From Castellaniella sp044508625 (GTDB lineage Bacteria > Pseudomonadota > Gammaproteobacteria > Burkholderiales > Burkholderiaceae_B): a stretch of DNA of 62,768 nucleotides. The position numbers and the translations under genes are program-made. This document shows positions 34,163-43,046 of the stretch, piece by piece. The notes under the pieces were generated by a model. It made no database searches. It was not told the origin of the DNA and was given only the letters and a program-made list of their open reading frames with translations. The stretch is from the NCBI GenBank assembly GCA_044508625.1, contig JBIQHJ010000017.1, positions 1 through 62,768 on the forward strand. The letters are read 5' to 3'. Numbering within the stretch: the first letter of the stretch is position 1; the number at the start of each line of letters is the position of its first letter.

Positions 34163-34867
34163 ATGATCTGGCTTGACCACACGATGCTCGTCCGGCGGCT
34201 GGCCGGGCTCACGCGCCGCATCGCCGCGCGCACCCTCCCCTGGACCGAACGCCATCCCGGCCGCCATCTCGGCCGGCTGGGGAACGTCGTCCTGTTCGCG
34301 GGCGAATGGCTGCGCGGGCCCGCGGCCGTCGGCGCCATATGCTCGAGCTCGCGCTGGCTCGCGGGCGAAATCGCCCGCCGCGTCCCGGCCGGCGAGGGCC
34401 TGGTGGTCGAGCTCGGGGCGGGCACGGGAATGGTCACCGAGGCCCTGCTCGCGCGGGGCGTCTCGCGCAATCGCCTGATCGTGGTCGAGCGCTCCGAGGC
34501 CTTCGTCGGCCACCTGCGGCGCCGCTTTCCCGGCGTCACCGTCATCTGCGGGGATGCCGCCCAACTGGGCAGCCTGGTCCCCGAGGCCCTGCGCATCGAC
34601 GCCCTGGTCTCGAGCCTGCCCCTGCGCTCGCTGCCGCTGGCCGAGCGGCGCCTCATCATCGAGCAGTGGGAACGCGCGCTCGATCCCGGCGGGGTGCTGA
34701 TCCAGTTCACCTACGACCTCCGGCCACAGGCCCGCACCTGTTCCTGCGACCACGCCTTCGAGGTCTACGACAGCCGCATCGTCTGGGCCAACCTGCCGCC
34801 CGCCCGCGTGCTGCTGGCGCGGCGGCGCGCGCCGGTGGCGGCGCTGGCGGGCGCCGCCCCGCCCTGA
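34163..34867 (+). CDS. SAM-dependent methyltransferase, PmtA-like
   Basis: A 234-residue class I methyltransferase. The SAM-binding motif GLVVELGAGTGMVTEALLARG lies near residue 80, preceded by GAICSSSRWLAGEIARRV, which is typical of bacterial phosphatidylethanolamine N-methyltransferases (PmtA) and related rRNA-dimethylase-like proteins. FVGHLRRRFPGVTVICGDAAQLG and ALVSSLPLRSLPLAERRLIIEQWERALDPGG continue the fold. GGGAGG lies 5 nt before the ATG. Phosphatidylcholine synthesis is the likely use if it is a true PmtA; the specificity is not certain. Confidence 0.78.
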   Translation: MIWLDHTMLVRRLAGLTRRIAARTLPWTERHPGRHLGRLGNVVLFAGEWLRGPAAVGAICSSSRWLAGEIARRVPAGEGLVVELGAGTGMVTEALLARGVSRNRLIVVERSEAFVGHLRRRFPGVTVICGDAAQLGSLVPEALRIDALVSSLPLRSLPLAERRLIIEQWERALDPGGVLIQFTYDLRPQARTCSCDHAFEVYDSRIVWANLPPARVLLARRRAPVAALAGAAPP

Positions 34868-34889
34868 CGCGCCCGGCACCCGCGCGGAT

Positions 34890-36176
34890 TCAGCGGATCA
34901 GGCCCGCCGACCTGGGCAGCCAGAGCGACATCTCGGGCAGGAAGGTCACCAGGGCCAGCACCACCACCATCGCCGCGATGGGCCATCCCGACTTGCGCCA
35001 TACCCGGATGGGAGGCCGCTCGGCCACGCTCGCGGCGACCAGCAGGCAGATCCCGTAGGGAGGCGTCACCGTCCCGATCGCGCAATTGAACACGATCACC
35101 AGGGCGAAATGGATGGGATCGATCCCGAAGCCGGCCGCGATCGGCATGAGCACGGGGGCGACGATCAGGATCGCGGCGATCGTCTCCATGAACATCCCGA
35201 TCAGCAGGAACAAACCGTTGACGAACAGCAGGAACACCAGCGGACTGTCCGATACGCTGCGCAGCCACGCGGCCAGCATGTCGGGCACATTGGCATTGGC
35301 CACCAGCCACGAGAACACCGTGGCCGTCCCGATGATCAGCATCACCGCGGCCGACAGCGAGGCCGAGCGCAGCACGAGCTGCGGCAGGTCGGCCAGGCGC
35401 AGTTCCCGGTAGAGGAACAGGCTGATCAGCACGCCATAGAAGCCGGCGACGGCCGCGGCCTCGGTGGGCGTGAAGATCCCGCCGATGATGCCGCCGACGA
35501 TCACCACCGGCATGCCGAAGGCCGGCAGCGCGGCATAGGTGCTGCGCAGCAGCTCCCGCAGCGAGAACGGCCTGGATTCCCGGTACTGCGGCCCGCCGTT
35601 GCGGGCGTACACGTAGGAGACGAGCAGCAGCAGGGCGATGCACAGGAGGCCGGGCGCCACGCCGGACAGGAACAGCGCGCCGATCGACATATTGCCGATG
35701 ATGGCGATGACCACCATGGTCAGGCTGGGCGGGATGATCTGCGCCATGGAGCCCGCGCAGGCGATGACGGCCGCCGAAAAATCCACGTTGTAGCCACGCT
35801 GCTTGAGCTGCGGCTGCATGATGGACGAGACCGCCGCCACATCCGCCGAACCCGAGCCCGAGATCGCCGCCAGGCCCGCCGAGGTCACGCAGGCCACGTG
35901 CAGCAGGCTGCCCGTCACCCAGCCGATCAGGGCCGAGGAAAACGCCACGATCCGGCGCGATATGCCGCCCGCGTCCATGATGACGCCGGCGAAGATGAAG
36001 AACGGGATGGCCATCAGGGTGAACGAATTCAGCCCCGCGAACACCCGCTGGCTGACCAGGGTGACCGGCACGTTGGTGGTGACCAGCAGGGTCAGCAGCG
36101 CCGAGGCGCCGAGCACGAACACCAGCGGCACGCCCAGCGCCAGGAACAGCAGGAAGCAGGCGAAGATCACGCTCAT
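34890..36176 (-). CDS. TRAP transporter large permease (DctM type)
   Basis: A 428-residue inner-membrane protein with about 12 hydrophobic segments. DctM hallmarks include IPFFIFAGVIMDAGGISRRIVAFSSALIG, SGSGSADVAAVSSIMQPQLKQRGYN, GSMAQIIPPSLTMVVIAII and GGIIGGIFTPTEAAAVAGFYG. It forms the sodium-driven channel of a tripartite transporter. The start at 36176 overlaps the DctQ stop by 4 nt (ATGA). It is the last gene of the minus-strand operon and converges on the methyltransferase gene. Confidence 0.93.
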   Translation of the reverse strand: MSVIFACFLLFLALGVPLVFVLGASALLTLLVTTNVPVTLVSQRVFAGLNSFTLMAIPFFIFAGVIMDAGGISRRIVAFSSALIGWVTGSLLHVACVTSAGLAAISGSGSADVAAVSSIMQPQLKQRGYNVDFSAAVIACAGSMAQIIPPSLTMVVIAIIGNMSIGALFLSGVAPGLLCIALLLLVSYVYARNGGPQYRESRPFSLRELLRSTYAALPAFGMPVVIVGGIIGGIFTPTEAAAVAGFYGVLISLFLYRELRLADLPQLVLRSASLSAAVMLIIGTATVFSWLVANANVPDMLAAWLRSVSDSPLVFLLFVNGLFLLIGMFMETIAAILIVAPVLMPIAAGFGIDPIHFALVIVFNCAIGTVTPPYGICLLVAASVAERPPIRVWRKSGWPIAAMVVVLALVTFLPEMSLWLPRSAGLIR

Positions 36177-36700
36177 GATGCGTCCCCCGCCTGCGCCTGC
36201 ACGTCGAGCTGCGCGAATGGCTCGTCCCAGCGCCGCGCCACCGACACCACCAGCTCGAGCGCGATGTAGAACGCGCCCAGCGGCAGGCAGCCATAGACGG
36301 CCCACAGCGGCAGGCCCATGGCCGGCGAGACCTGGTGCACGCCCAGGCGGATCAGGGGGATGCTGCCGTAGGCCATGGCCGCGAGGAACCCCATCGTCAC
36401 GCAGGCGATCAGCACGCTCGCGAGCCGCGCGTACCGCAGGGGCAGCATGGCGGGCAGGAGGTCGATGGCCATGTGCTGGTGGCGCGCCATCGCCACCCCC
36501 GCCCCCAGCAGGACCAGCCAGACCTGGCAATAGGTGGACAGCTCGGTCGCCCAGGCCGTGGTGTAGCTCAGCAAGTAGCGGCTGCCCACCTGCAGCAGCA
36601 CCGCGCCCATCATGACGCAGAACAATACGATCACGACGCCCGACATCGAGCGCCTGAGCCCGTCGATGCAACGCCAGCAAATTCCCGAATACTGTCGCAT
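36173..36700 (-). CDS. TRAP transporter small permease (DctQ type)
   Basis: A 175-residue membrane protein with four hydrophobic segments (GVVIVLFCVMMGAVLLQVGSRYLL, ELSTYCQVWLVLLGAGVAMA, LASVLIACVTMGFLAAMAYG, LPLWAVYGCLPLGAFYIALELVV). The AMARHQHMAIDLLPAMLP segment is typical of DctQ. I start at the ATG at 36700 (MRQYSG), with GGAAG upstream; a start 48 nt further up is possible. It lies 73 bp after the binding-protein gene and is coupled to the large permease. Confidence 0.9.
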   Translation of the reverse strand: MRQYSGICWRCIDGLRRSMSGVVIVLFCVMMGAVLLQVGSRYLLSYTTAWATELSTYCQVWLVLLGAGVAMARHQHMAIDLLPAMLPLRYARLASVLIACVTMGFLAAMAYGSIPLIRLGVHQVSPAMGLPLWAVYGCLPLGAFYIALELVVSVARRWDEPFAQLDVQAQAGDAS

Positions 36701-36773
36701 GGTGTCTTCCTGCCTGGGTGAGCCCGGACGGACGGACATGCGGCCCGTCCGGGCCACGGATTGAAGGATCGGA

Positions 36774-37766
36774 TCAGTCGGTCCCGCGGATGATCCGCAG
36801 CAACTCCTTTTGCTCGTCGGATTTCACGTGCCTGCCGTAGATTTTTTCGGACGCCGCCCGGAAGGGCGCCGTGTCCGGATGCGTGATGTTCACGGGCAGC
36901 TTCTTGAGTTCCTCGAAACGGCGCTGGTCGCTTTCGCGGTACGCCTTGCGCTGCGCGGCGGCCGCCTCGGTGCCGGCCGCCAGCAGGGCGTCCTGCACGT
37001 CCTTGGGCAGCGCCTCGAAGCGCGCCTTGCCCATCACCACCGGCGCCACCAGCTCGATCCAGCCCACCAGCGCCCAATTGGGCGCCACCTCGTAGAACTT
37101 GCGCGAATGGTAATTGGTGTTGGCCGCCTCCGCGCCATCCACGACGCCGGTCTCGAGGGCGCCGTAGAGCTCGGTATAGGCCATGGGCGTCGGATTGGCG
37201 CCGAAGCTCTTGAAGGCATCGATGTGGATGGGATTGTTGAGGGTGCGGATCTTCATGCCTTGCAGATCGCCGATCGCATCGATGGGCTGCTTGGACATGA
37301 TGTGCCGGGTGCCCGCGAAAAACAGGCCCACCAGCCGATAGCCCTTCTTGGCCAGGACCTCGTTGAGATACTCGTGGACCTGGGGCGAATTGGCCACGCG
37401 GTCCATGTGCTGCGGATCCTTGAACAGATAGGGCAGGCTGAACACGTTCATGTCGGGCACGAAGTTGGCCATCACCTCGTTGGCGGTCACGGCGATGTCG
37501 ACGATGCCGAGCTGGGTGCCCTGGATGCTCTCGGCCTCGTCGCCGAGCTGGGCGTTGGAAAACACCTGGATCTCGGCCTTGCCGCCGGTCTTTTCCTTGA
37601 GCAGCTCGCTCATGCGCAGCATGCCGGTGTGATAGGGCTCGTCCTGGTTGGCGTTGTGGCTGGCCTTGAGCACGATGTCGGCGGCGCGCGCGGGCAATGC
37701 CGACGCGGCCACCAGGGCGAGAGCGGCAAGGATCACGGCTGGCAGCCGCGGGGTCTTGATGTTCAT
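36774..37766 (-). CDS. TRAP transporter solute-binding protein (DctP type)
   Basis: A 330-residue periplasmic binding protein: signal peptide to about residue 28 (ALVAASALPARAAD), then the DctP fold (VLKASHNANQDEPYHTGMLRMSELLKEKTGGKAEIQVFSNAQLGDEAESIQGTQLG). The conserved region LQGMKIRTLNNPIHIDAFKSFGANPTPMAYTELYGALETGVVDGAE contains the arginine (in KIRT) that usually binds the ligand carboxylate. An organic acid ligand is therefore likely. RBS AAAGGAG lies 8 nt upstream. It is 97 bp from the DHDPS-family gene. Confidence 0.93.
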   Translation of the reverse strand: MNIKTPRLPAVILAALALVAASALPARAADIVLKASHNANQDEPYHTGMLRMSELLKEKTGGKAEIQVFSNAQLGDEAESIQGTQLGIVDIAVTANEVMANFVPDMNVFSLPYLFKDPQHMDRVANSPQVHEYLNEVLAKKGYRLVGLFFAGTRHIMSKQPIDAIGDLQGMKIRTLNNPIHIDAFKSFGANPTPMAYTELYGALETGVVDGAEAANTNYHSRKFYEVAPNWALVGWIELVAPVVMGKARFEALPKDVQDALLAAGTEAAAAQRKAYRESDQRRFEELKKLPVNITHPDTAPFRAASEKIYGRHVKSDEQKELLRIIRGTD

Positions 37767-37791
37767 GTCCGATTCTCCTTTGGGGTCGATA

Positions 37792-37831
37792 CTGCTTGGA
37801 TGTGCTGCTGCTTGGGTGTGCTGCTGCTTGG
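37792..37831. repeat. 16-bp tandem repeat upstream of dctP
   Basis: About 2.5 copies of CTGCTGCTTGGGTGTG (a truncated copy at 37792, copies at 37805 and 37821), in the gap between the lyase and dctP genes. Confidence 0.8.
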
Positions 37832-37863
37832 CCCGGTCCGATGCCGTGCCCGCGACGGGATTT

Positions 37864-38748
37864 TCAGCCCGCCAGGAGGCCCAGCCCGTCCAGGACCGAG
37901 CGCAGAGGCCCGAGCCTTTGCGCCGGCAGGGGCAGGCGCGGCGCGCGCGGATCGCCCACCGGCCGGCCGATCAGCGCCAGGGCGGCCTTGGTCGCCGATA
38001 CGTACAGGTCGCCGGCCAGTGCATCGAGCAGGGGAGCGACCCGATCGTAGATGCGCCGCCCGCCCTCGCCATCGCCCTGCCCGACCGTCACGGAGAACAT
38101 CTGCGCGGACAGCGCGGGCGCGATGTTGGCGAATACCGATACGTATCCCTGGGCGCCCACCCTGTAGCCTTCCCACGGGTGATAGCCCGCGAACACCGTC
38201 ATCCGTCCCCTGGACAGCCGGAGGATCTCGTTGATCCGGGCCACGCTGCCGCTCGATTCCTTGATATACGAAATATTGTCGATCTCTGAGAGCCGGGCCA
38301 CCAGCGGCGCGCGCAAATCGACGTTGGACGTGTTGGGATTGTTGTAGACCATCACGGGAATGCCGATGGCCTCGGCGATCCGGCGGTAATGATGGAATAT
38401 CTCGTCCTCCGTGGGCGAGGAATAGTACGGCGGAACGACCATGACGCCGTCGGCGCCCAGGCGCTCCGCCTCGCGCGAGAGCTCGACGGCCTCATCGGTC
38501 CATTCGGCCGCCGTGCCGACCAGCACCGGCACGCGGCCGGCCGCCTGGCCGATCACGATCGAGGCTGTCCGCGCCCGTTCCTCGCGGGTCATGGACAGGA
38601 ACTCGCCGGTGCTGCCCAGGGGGATCAGCCCATGCGTCCCCTGCTCGATCTGCCAATCGACGAAGCTGCGCAAGGCATCCTCGTCGAGGCAGCCCTCCGG
38701 GTCGAAGGGCGTCACCATCACCGTATAGCTGCCGCGAAAGCCGGCCAT
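37864..38748 (-). CDS. Dihydrodipicolinate synthase-family lyase (first of two)
   Basis: A 294-residue class I aldolase of the DapA/N-acetylneuraminate lyase superfamily. It has HGLIPLGSTGEFLSMTREER, the catalytic-tyrosine strand IPVMVYNNPNTSNVDL and the Schiff-base lysine in ISYIKESSGSVARIN. These enzymes join or cleave pyruvate and related oxo acids. As the first gene ahead of a TRAP transporter, with a second family member at 42049, a catabolic role is more likely than lysine synthesis. RBS GGAGG is 7 nt before the ATG. The promoter region carries a TTGATCAA box. Confidence 0.85.
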   Translation of the reverse strand: MAGFRGSYTVMVTPFDPEGCLDEDALRSFVDWQIEQGTHGLIPLGSTGEFLSMTREERARTASIVIGQAAGRVPVLVGTAAEWTDEAVELSREAERLGADGVMVVPPYYSSPTEDEIFHHYRRIAEAIGIPVMVYNNPNTSNVDLRAPLVARLSEIDNISYIKESSGSVARINEILRLSRGRMTVFAGYHPWEGYRVGAQGYVSVFANIAPALSAQMFSVTVGQGDGEGGRRIYDRVAPLLDALAGDLYVSATKAALALIGRPVGDPRAPRLPLPAQRLGPLRSVLDGLGLLAG

Positions 38749-38778
38749 TTGTCACCTCCATCGGTCCATCTGCGTTAT

Positions 38779-38832
38779 TTGATCAATTTCTCATTATTAT
38801 AATTGACATTTGATCATCTTATTGATTATGCT
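38779..38832. promoter_or_regulatory. Divergent promoter region with two TTGATCA-type boxes
   Basis: Boxes: TTGATCAA (38779-38786) and TTTGATCAT (38809-38817). On the plus strand TTGACA (38803-38808), 18 bp, TATGCT (38827-38832) can drive the tautomerase gene with the second box in its spacer. On the minus strand a TATAAT (38801-38796) can drive the lyase/TRAP operon with the first box just downstream. Confidence 0.6.
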
Positions 38833-38861
38833 GTCAACCAATAAAACGCCCGGGAGGCGCC

Positions 38862-39233
38862 ATGCCCTTCATTGAAGTCTTCGATTTCGACGCGACGCCC
38901 GCGCAACGCGAAACGGCGACGCGCGCCCTGACCGACGGCCTGTGCGAGGCCTACGGGATCTCCCCCTCGATCGTGTCGGCCTATTTCTTCGACGTGGGCG
39001 GCAACGGCTACGGCCACGGCGGCGAATTCGGCCCCAAGGCGGAAACGCGGCGCATCTTCATCAAGATCCACGCCTTCGGCAGGTCCCCCGACCACCGCGG
39101 CCGGGCGGCCGACCGGATGACCCGGGCGGCGATGCGGGCCTACGGCGTCCCGGCCAAGCACGTCGTCATCTATTTCCTCGATCGCCACCCCAGCCAGGTC
39201 TCCCACGGCGGACTGCTGGAATCGGCCGCTTGA
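38862..39233 (+). CDS. Tautomerase-superfamily protein
   Basis: A 123-residue protein beginning M-P-FIEVFDF. The proline exposed after Met removal is the catalytic base of the tautomerase (4-oxalocrotonate tautomerase/MIF) superfamily. The chain continues with a repeat-like second half (TRRIFIKIHAFGRSPDHRGRAADRMTRAAMRAYGVPAKHVVIYFLD), as in two-unit members. RBS GGGAGG precedes the ATG. It lies alone between the divergent promoter and the acyl-CoA dehydrogenase operon and presumably tautomerises or hydrates an unsaturated oxo acid in the pathway. Confidence 0.78.
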   Translation: MPFIEVFDFDATPAQRETATRALTDGLCEAYGISPSIVSAYFFDVGGNGYGHGGEFGPKAETRRIFIKIHAFGRSPDHRGRAADRMTRAAMRAYGVPAKHVVIYFLDRHPSQVSHGGLLESAA

Positions 39234-39273
39234 GGCGACACGCCGGTGCGCGGCCTGCGTGGCGCATCGTTTA

Positions 39274-39281
39274 TTGATCAA
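39274..39281. promoter_or_regulatory. TTGATCAA box before the acyl-CoA dehydrogenase operon
   Basis: A perfect 8-bp palindrome (39274-39281) in the 80-bp gap between the tautomerase and acyl-CoA dehydrogenase genes. It is the third such box in this cluster, which suggests a shared regulator, probably the GntR protein at 44421. Confidence 0.5.
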
Positions 39282-39313
39282 AAACGGCCGTATGGCTACT
39301 TTCTGGATGAGAC

Positions 39314-40456
39314 ATGGAACGCTTCTACACCGACGAGCAGCGGCAATTGCGTGAAACCGTGAGGCGCTACGCCGAGCAGGCGGTGATGCCCGCCGCCGCC
39401 GGCATCGACCGCGACAATCGATTTCCACGGGAACTCTACGAGGGGCTGGCCGGGCTGGGGCTGTTCGGCATCGGCCTGCCCGAGGCCGCCGGCGGCAGCG
39501 GCCTGGGCACCGTCAGCACCTGCATCGCCATGGAAGAGATCGCGCGCGCCTCGGGCACCCTGGGCAACGCCTATGCCCTGCCCGTCGAGGCGGCGCTGTT
39601 CCTCCATGCCCATGGCGACGATTTCCACAAGGGCTTCATCCCGGGCATTCTGGATGGCTCGGTGCTGCCGGCCGCGGCGGCCACCGAGCCCGACCACGGC
39701 TCGGACGTGGCCTCCATGCGCACCACCGCCGTGCGCGACGGCGGGGACTACGTCATCGAGGGCACCAAGGCCTGGGTCACCTTCGGGCGCATCGCCGACA
39801 TCATCATGGTCTTTGCCAAGACCGACCGCGACGCGGGCCACCGGGGCATCAGTTGCATCCTGGTCGAGACCGACCGCCCGGGCGTGATCCGCGGCAAATC
39901 CGAGGAGCTCCTGGGCATGCACGGGCTGGAGGAATGCCAGGTGACCTTCGACGGCGTGCGCGTGCCGGCGACCAATCGCATCGGGCCCGAGCACCAGGCC
40001 TTCAAGATGGCCATGGGCAATTTCAATTTCTCGCGCCTGATGATGTCGTCGATGGCCCTGGGCATGGCGCAGGCCGCGATGGAGGACGCCCTTTCCTACG
40101 CCAGGACGCGCAGGCAGTTCGGCGAGGAGATCATCCGCTTCCAGGCGGTGCAGTTCATGCTCGCCGACATGTCCACGGACATCGCGGCCGCCCGCCTGCT
40201 CATCCACCATGCCGCGCGCCTGCACGACGCCGGCCACCCGATCGCCAAGGAGGCCGCGCATGCCAAGCTCTTTACCACCGACATGGCGATGAAGCACGCC
40301 TCCAACGCCTTGCAGATCCACGGCGGCAACGGCTATTCGCGCGAATACCGGATCGAACGGATATTCCGCGACCTGCGCCTGGCGCAGATCTACGAGGGCA
40401 CGAATCAGATCCAGCGCCTGATCATCGCCCGCCAGCTCGAGAAAGAATCCACCTGA
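39314..40456 (+). CDS. Acyl-CoA dehydrogenase
   Basis: A 380-residue FAD enzyme introducing the alpha-beta double bond into an acyl-CoA. Family signatures: AAAATEPDHGSDVASMRTTA and TKAWVTFGRIADIIMVFAKT (flavin binding), RRQFGEEIIRFQAVQFMLADM, LQIHGGNGYSREYRIERIFRDLRLAQIYEGTNQIQRL. The catalytic base is the Glu in YEGTN. It heads an operon with CoA-transferase, lyase, MaoC, crotonase and regulator genes. The chain length of the substrate cannot be read from the sequence. Confidence 0.93.
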   Translation: MERFYTDEQRQLRETVRRYAEQAVMPAAAGIDRDNRFPRELYEGLAGLGLFGIGLPEAAGGSGLGTVSTCIAMEEIARASGTLGNAYALPVEAALFLHAHGDDFHKGFIPGILDGSVLPAAAATEPDHGSDVASMRTTAVRDGGDYVIEGTKAWVTFGRIADIIMVFAKTDRDAGHRGISCILVETDRPGVIRGKSEELLGMHGLEECQVTFDGVRVPATNRIGPEHQAFKMAMGNFNFSRLMMSSMALGMAQAAMEDALSYARTRRQFGEEIIRFQAVQFMLADMSTDIAAARLLIHHAARLHDAGHPIAKEAAHAKLFTTDMAMKHASNALQIHGGNGYSREYRIERIFRDLRLAQIYEGTNQIQRLIIARQLEKEST

Positions 40457-40466
40457 AGGAGTCGAC

Positions 40467-42056
40467 ATGATCAGCCTGATCACCGCACGGGAAGCGGCCG
40501 CCCTGGTCAAGGACGCAGACGTCCTGGCCGTCGGCGGCAACGGCGGCACCGGCGCCCCCGAATCCCTGCTCGCGGCGCTCGAATCCCGCTTCCTGGAGAC
40601 GGCCGGCCCCCAAGGCCTGACCCTGTTCCACGTGACGGGCATCGGCGCCGTGACCGAGGGCGGCCTGTGCCGCCTGGCCCATCCGGGCCTGATCTCGTGC
40701 GTCTACGGCGGCAACTTCGGCCTGCAGCTTCCTTTCATGAGGCTCATCCGGGAGGAACTGATCGAAGGCTACAACTTCCCGCAGGGCGTCATGGCGCAGA
40801 TGTGCCGCGCCATGGCCGGCAAGCAGCCGGGCGTGATCACGCACGTCGGCCTGCACACGTACATGGATCCGCGCCAGGAGGGCGGGCGGATGAATGCGCG
40901 CACCCGGGGCGAACGGATCAAGCTGATCGAGCTGGACGGGCGGGAATACCTGTTCTACCAGGCCCCCACGCCCAGCATCGCGTTCCTGCGCGGCACCAGT
41001 GCCGACGAGGACGGCTACGTGTCCATGGAGCACGAGGCCACCACCCGCGAGGACCTGTCGCTCGCCCAGGCCGTGCACAATGCCGGCGGCATCGTCGTCT
41101 GCCAGGTCAAGCGCCTCGTGCGCCGCGCCACCCAGCATCCCCAGATGGTCAAGATCCCCGGTTTCCTGATCGACCATGTCGTGCTCGAGCCCGAGCAGAA
41201 GCAGACCTACGCGACCCAGTACGATCCGAGCCGCTGCGGCGAGACGCGCGTGCCCATCTCGACCCTGCGCCCCGATCCCCTGTCCGAGCGGCGCGTGATC
41301 GCACGGCGGGCCGCGCTCGAGCTGCGCAGCGGCGACGTCGTCAACCTGGGCGTGGGGATCTCGGCCATGATCCCCAACGTCGCCGCCGAGGAAGGCATCG
41401 ACGAGCACATCACCTTGACGGTGGAATCGGGCGTCATCGGCGGCGTACCGGGATACGCCCGGGAATTCGGCACCGCCTACAATCCCCGGGCCATCATCGA
41501 CCAGCCCTACCAGTTCGATTTCTACGACGGCGGCGGCTTGAATTGCGCATTCCTGTCCTTCGCCGAAGTCGACGCGCACGGCAACGTCAACGTCACGCGC
41601 TTCGGCGACCGCTACGACGGGTCCGGCGGTTTCATCAACATCACGCAGGGGGCCCGGCGGCTGGTGTTCAGCGGCACGCTGACCGGTGGCGGGCTGGACG
41701 TCGCCGTCGGGGACGGCCGGCTGTCGATCCGGCGCGAAGGCCGCCTGCGGAAGTTCGTGCCCGAGGTCGGCCAGATCAGCTTCAACGGCCGCCTGGCGCG
41801 CGAGCGGGGACAGGACGTCACCTTCATTTCCGAGCGCGCCGTCTTCAAGCTGGACGCCGAGGGGCTGGTGCTGGTCGAGATCGCCCCCGGCGTGGACCTG
41901 CGAAAGGACGTGCTGGACCAGGTCGGATTCCCCTTGCGGGTATCGCCCGGCCTCAGGCCCATGGACGCGCGGCTGTTCCGGGACGGGCCCATGGGCCTGG
42001 ACATCCGGCGGACCCCGGCCGCGGCCGCCACTCACGAGGAGCCCATCGATGCCTAG
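40467..42056 (+). CDS. Family I CoA-transferase, fused subunits (YdiF/propionate CoA-transferase type)
   Basis: A 529-residue enzyme with alpha and beta halves in one chain. The N-terminal half has DVLAVGGNGGTGAPESLLAALESRF; the C-terminal half has NLGVGISAMIPNVAAEEGIDEHITLTVESGVIGGVPG, where the Glu of VESG forms the glutamyl-CoA thioester. It would move CoA from a donor acyl-CoA to an imported acid, the likely activation step of this pathway. AAGGAG lies 6 nt before the ATG; the 3' end overlaps the next gene by 8 nt. Confidence 0.9.
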   Translation: MISLITAREAAALVKDADVLAVGGNGGTGAPESLLAALESRFLETAGPQGLTLFHVTGIGAVTEGGLCRLAHPGLISCVYGGNFGLQLPFMRLIREELIEGYNFPQGVMAQMCRAMAGKQPGVITHVGLHTYMDPRQEGGRMNARTRGERIKLIELDGREYLFYQAPTPSIAFLRGTSADEDGYVSMEHEATTREDLSLAQAVHNAGGIVVCQVKRLVRRATQHPQMVKIPGFLIDHVVLEPEQKQTYATQYDPSRCGETRVPISTLRPDPLSERRVIARRAALELRSGDVVNLGVGISAMIPNVAAEEGIDEHITLTVESGVIGGVPGYAREFGTAYNPRAIIDQPYQFDFYDGGGLNCAFLSFAEVDAHGNVNVTRFGDRYDGSGGFINITQGARRLVFSGTLTGGGLDVAVGDGRLSIRREGRLRKFVPEVGQISFNGRLARERGQDVTFISERAVFKLDAEGLVLVEIAPGVDLRKDVLDQVGFPLRVSPGLRPMDARLFRDGPMGLDIRRTPAAAATHEEPIDA

Positions 42057-42990
42057 GCACATTCCGCTCGGCGGCGTGACCGTCGCCACCGTCCTCCCCT
42101 TCAGGCCGGACCTGTCGATCGACTGGGCGAGCTACGACCGCCTGCTGGCCTATTGCGCCACGCCGCCGGGCATCGCCGCCGTATTCGTCAACGGCCACGC
42201 CGGCGAAGGCGCGACGCTCGATGCGCACGAGCGCGTCGAGGTGATCCGGCGCACGCGCGCCTTCATCGGCGACGGCAAGCCCCTGCTGGCTGGCGTCATC
42301 CCCTATTCGACGGCCGACGCCATCGCGCAGGCCCGGGACGCCGAGCAGGCGGGCGCGGACGTGGCCGTGCTGTTTCCCATGCCGCAGTTCGCGGCGGGCG
42401 CCTCGGCGGATCCGCGCTATGCGCTGCACTACGTCGAATCCATCCTCGACGCGACTTCGCTGCCGGTCTCGATATTCCAGCAGGACGTGCGCGCGGGCAC
42501 CGGGTTCAGCACCGCGGTGCTGGGCGAACTGGTCAAGTACGACCGCGTCATCGCGATCAAGGAGGGCAGCGGCGACATCCAGCTCTACGAGGACAATCTG
42601 CGTGCCCTCAAGGCGCGGGCGCCCGGCGTCGCCATCCTCCCGTCGAACTATCACTGGCTGTTCGCCCAGGTCGCCCTGGGCGCGGACGGCATCCTGTCGG
42701 GCATGGCCAGCATGATCCCCCATCTGCTGTGCGATCTGTGGTCGGCGACGCAGGCCGGCGACCTCCAGGCCATGCGCGCCGTCAACGACCGGCTCCATCC
42801 GATCGTGCGCACCATCTACGGGCCGCCTCCCCTGATCGACATGCACACGCGGCTCAAGGCGGGCCTCGCGCACATGGGCGTCATCGACGACGCGATCCCG
42901 CGCCCGCCCCTGCTGCCCGTCCCGGCGGAGACCGCGCGGCAGGTGGCCCTGATCGTGGACCGCGCCGGCCTGAAGGCGGCGCCCGCCTGA
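42049..42990 (+). CDS. Dihydrodipicolinate synthase-family lyase (second)
   Basis: A 313-residue DapA-superfamily aldolase. AVFVNGHAGEGATLDAHERVEVIRRTRAF replaces the usual GTTGE segment, and the Schiff-base lysine is in DRVIAIKEGSGDIQLYEDN. It differs clearly from the lyase at 37864, so the two are not recent duplicates. GAGGAG lies upstream and the ATG overlaps the CoA-transferase stop by 8 nt. Its presence inside a beta-oxidation-type operon suggests cleavage or hydration of an oxo acid made by the pathway. Confidence 0.84.
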   Translation: MPRHIPLGGVTVATVLPFRPDLSIDWASYDRLLAYCATPPGIAAVFVNGHAGEGATLDAHERVEVIRRTRAFIGDGKPLLAGVIPYSTADAIAQARDAEQAGADVAVLFPMPQFAAGASADPRYALHYVESILDATSLPVSIFQQDVRAGTGFSTAVLGELVKYDRVIAIKEGSGDIQLYEDNLRALKARAPGVAILPSNYHWLFAQVALGADGILSGMASMIPHLLCDLWSATQAGDLQAMRAVNDRLHPIVRTIYGPPPLIDMHTRLKAGLAHMGVIDDAIPRPPLLPVPAETARQVALIVDRAGLKAAPA

Positions 42991-43046
42991 GCGCGCCGGC
43001 GCGCATCTCTCTTTCCATCGAAACGCCGCATCCGGAGACCCCTTCC

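Noticed and set aside
36810..38234. A long plus-strand frame opposite dctP and the lyase gene.
   Set aside because: Antisense shadow; the minus-strand genes are clear family members.
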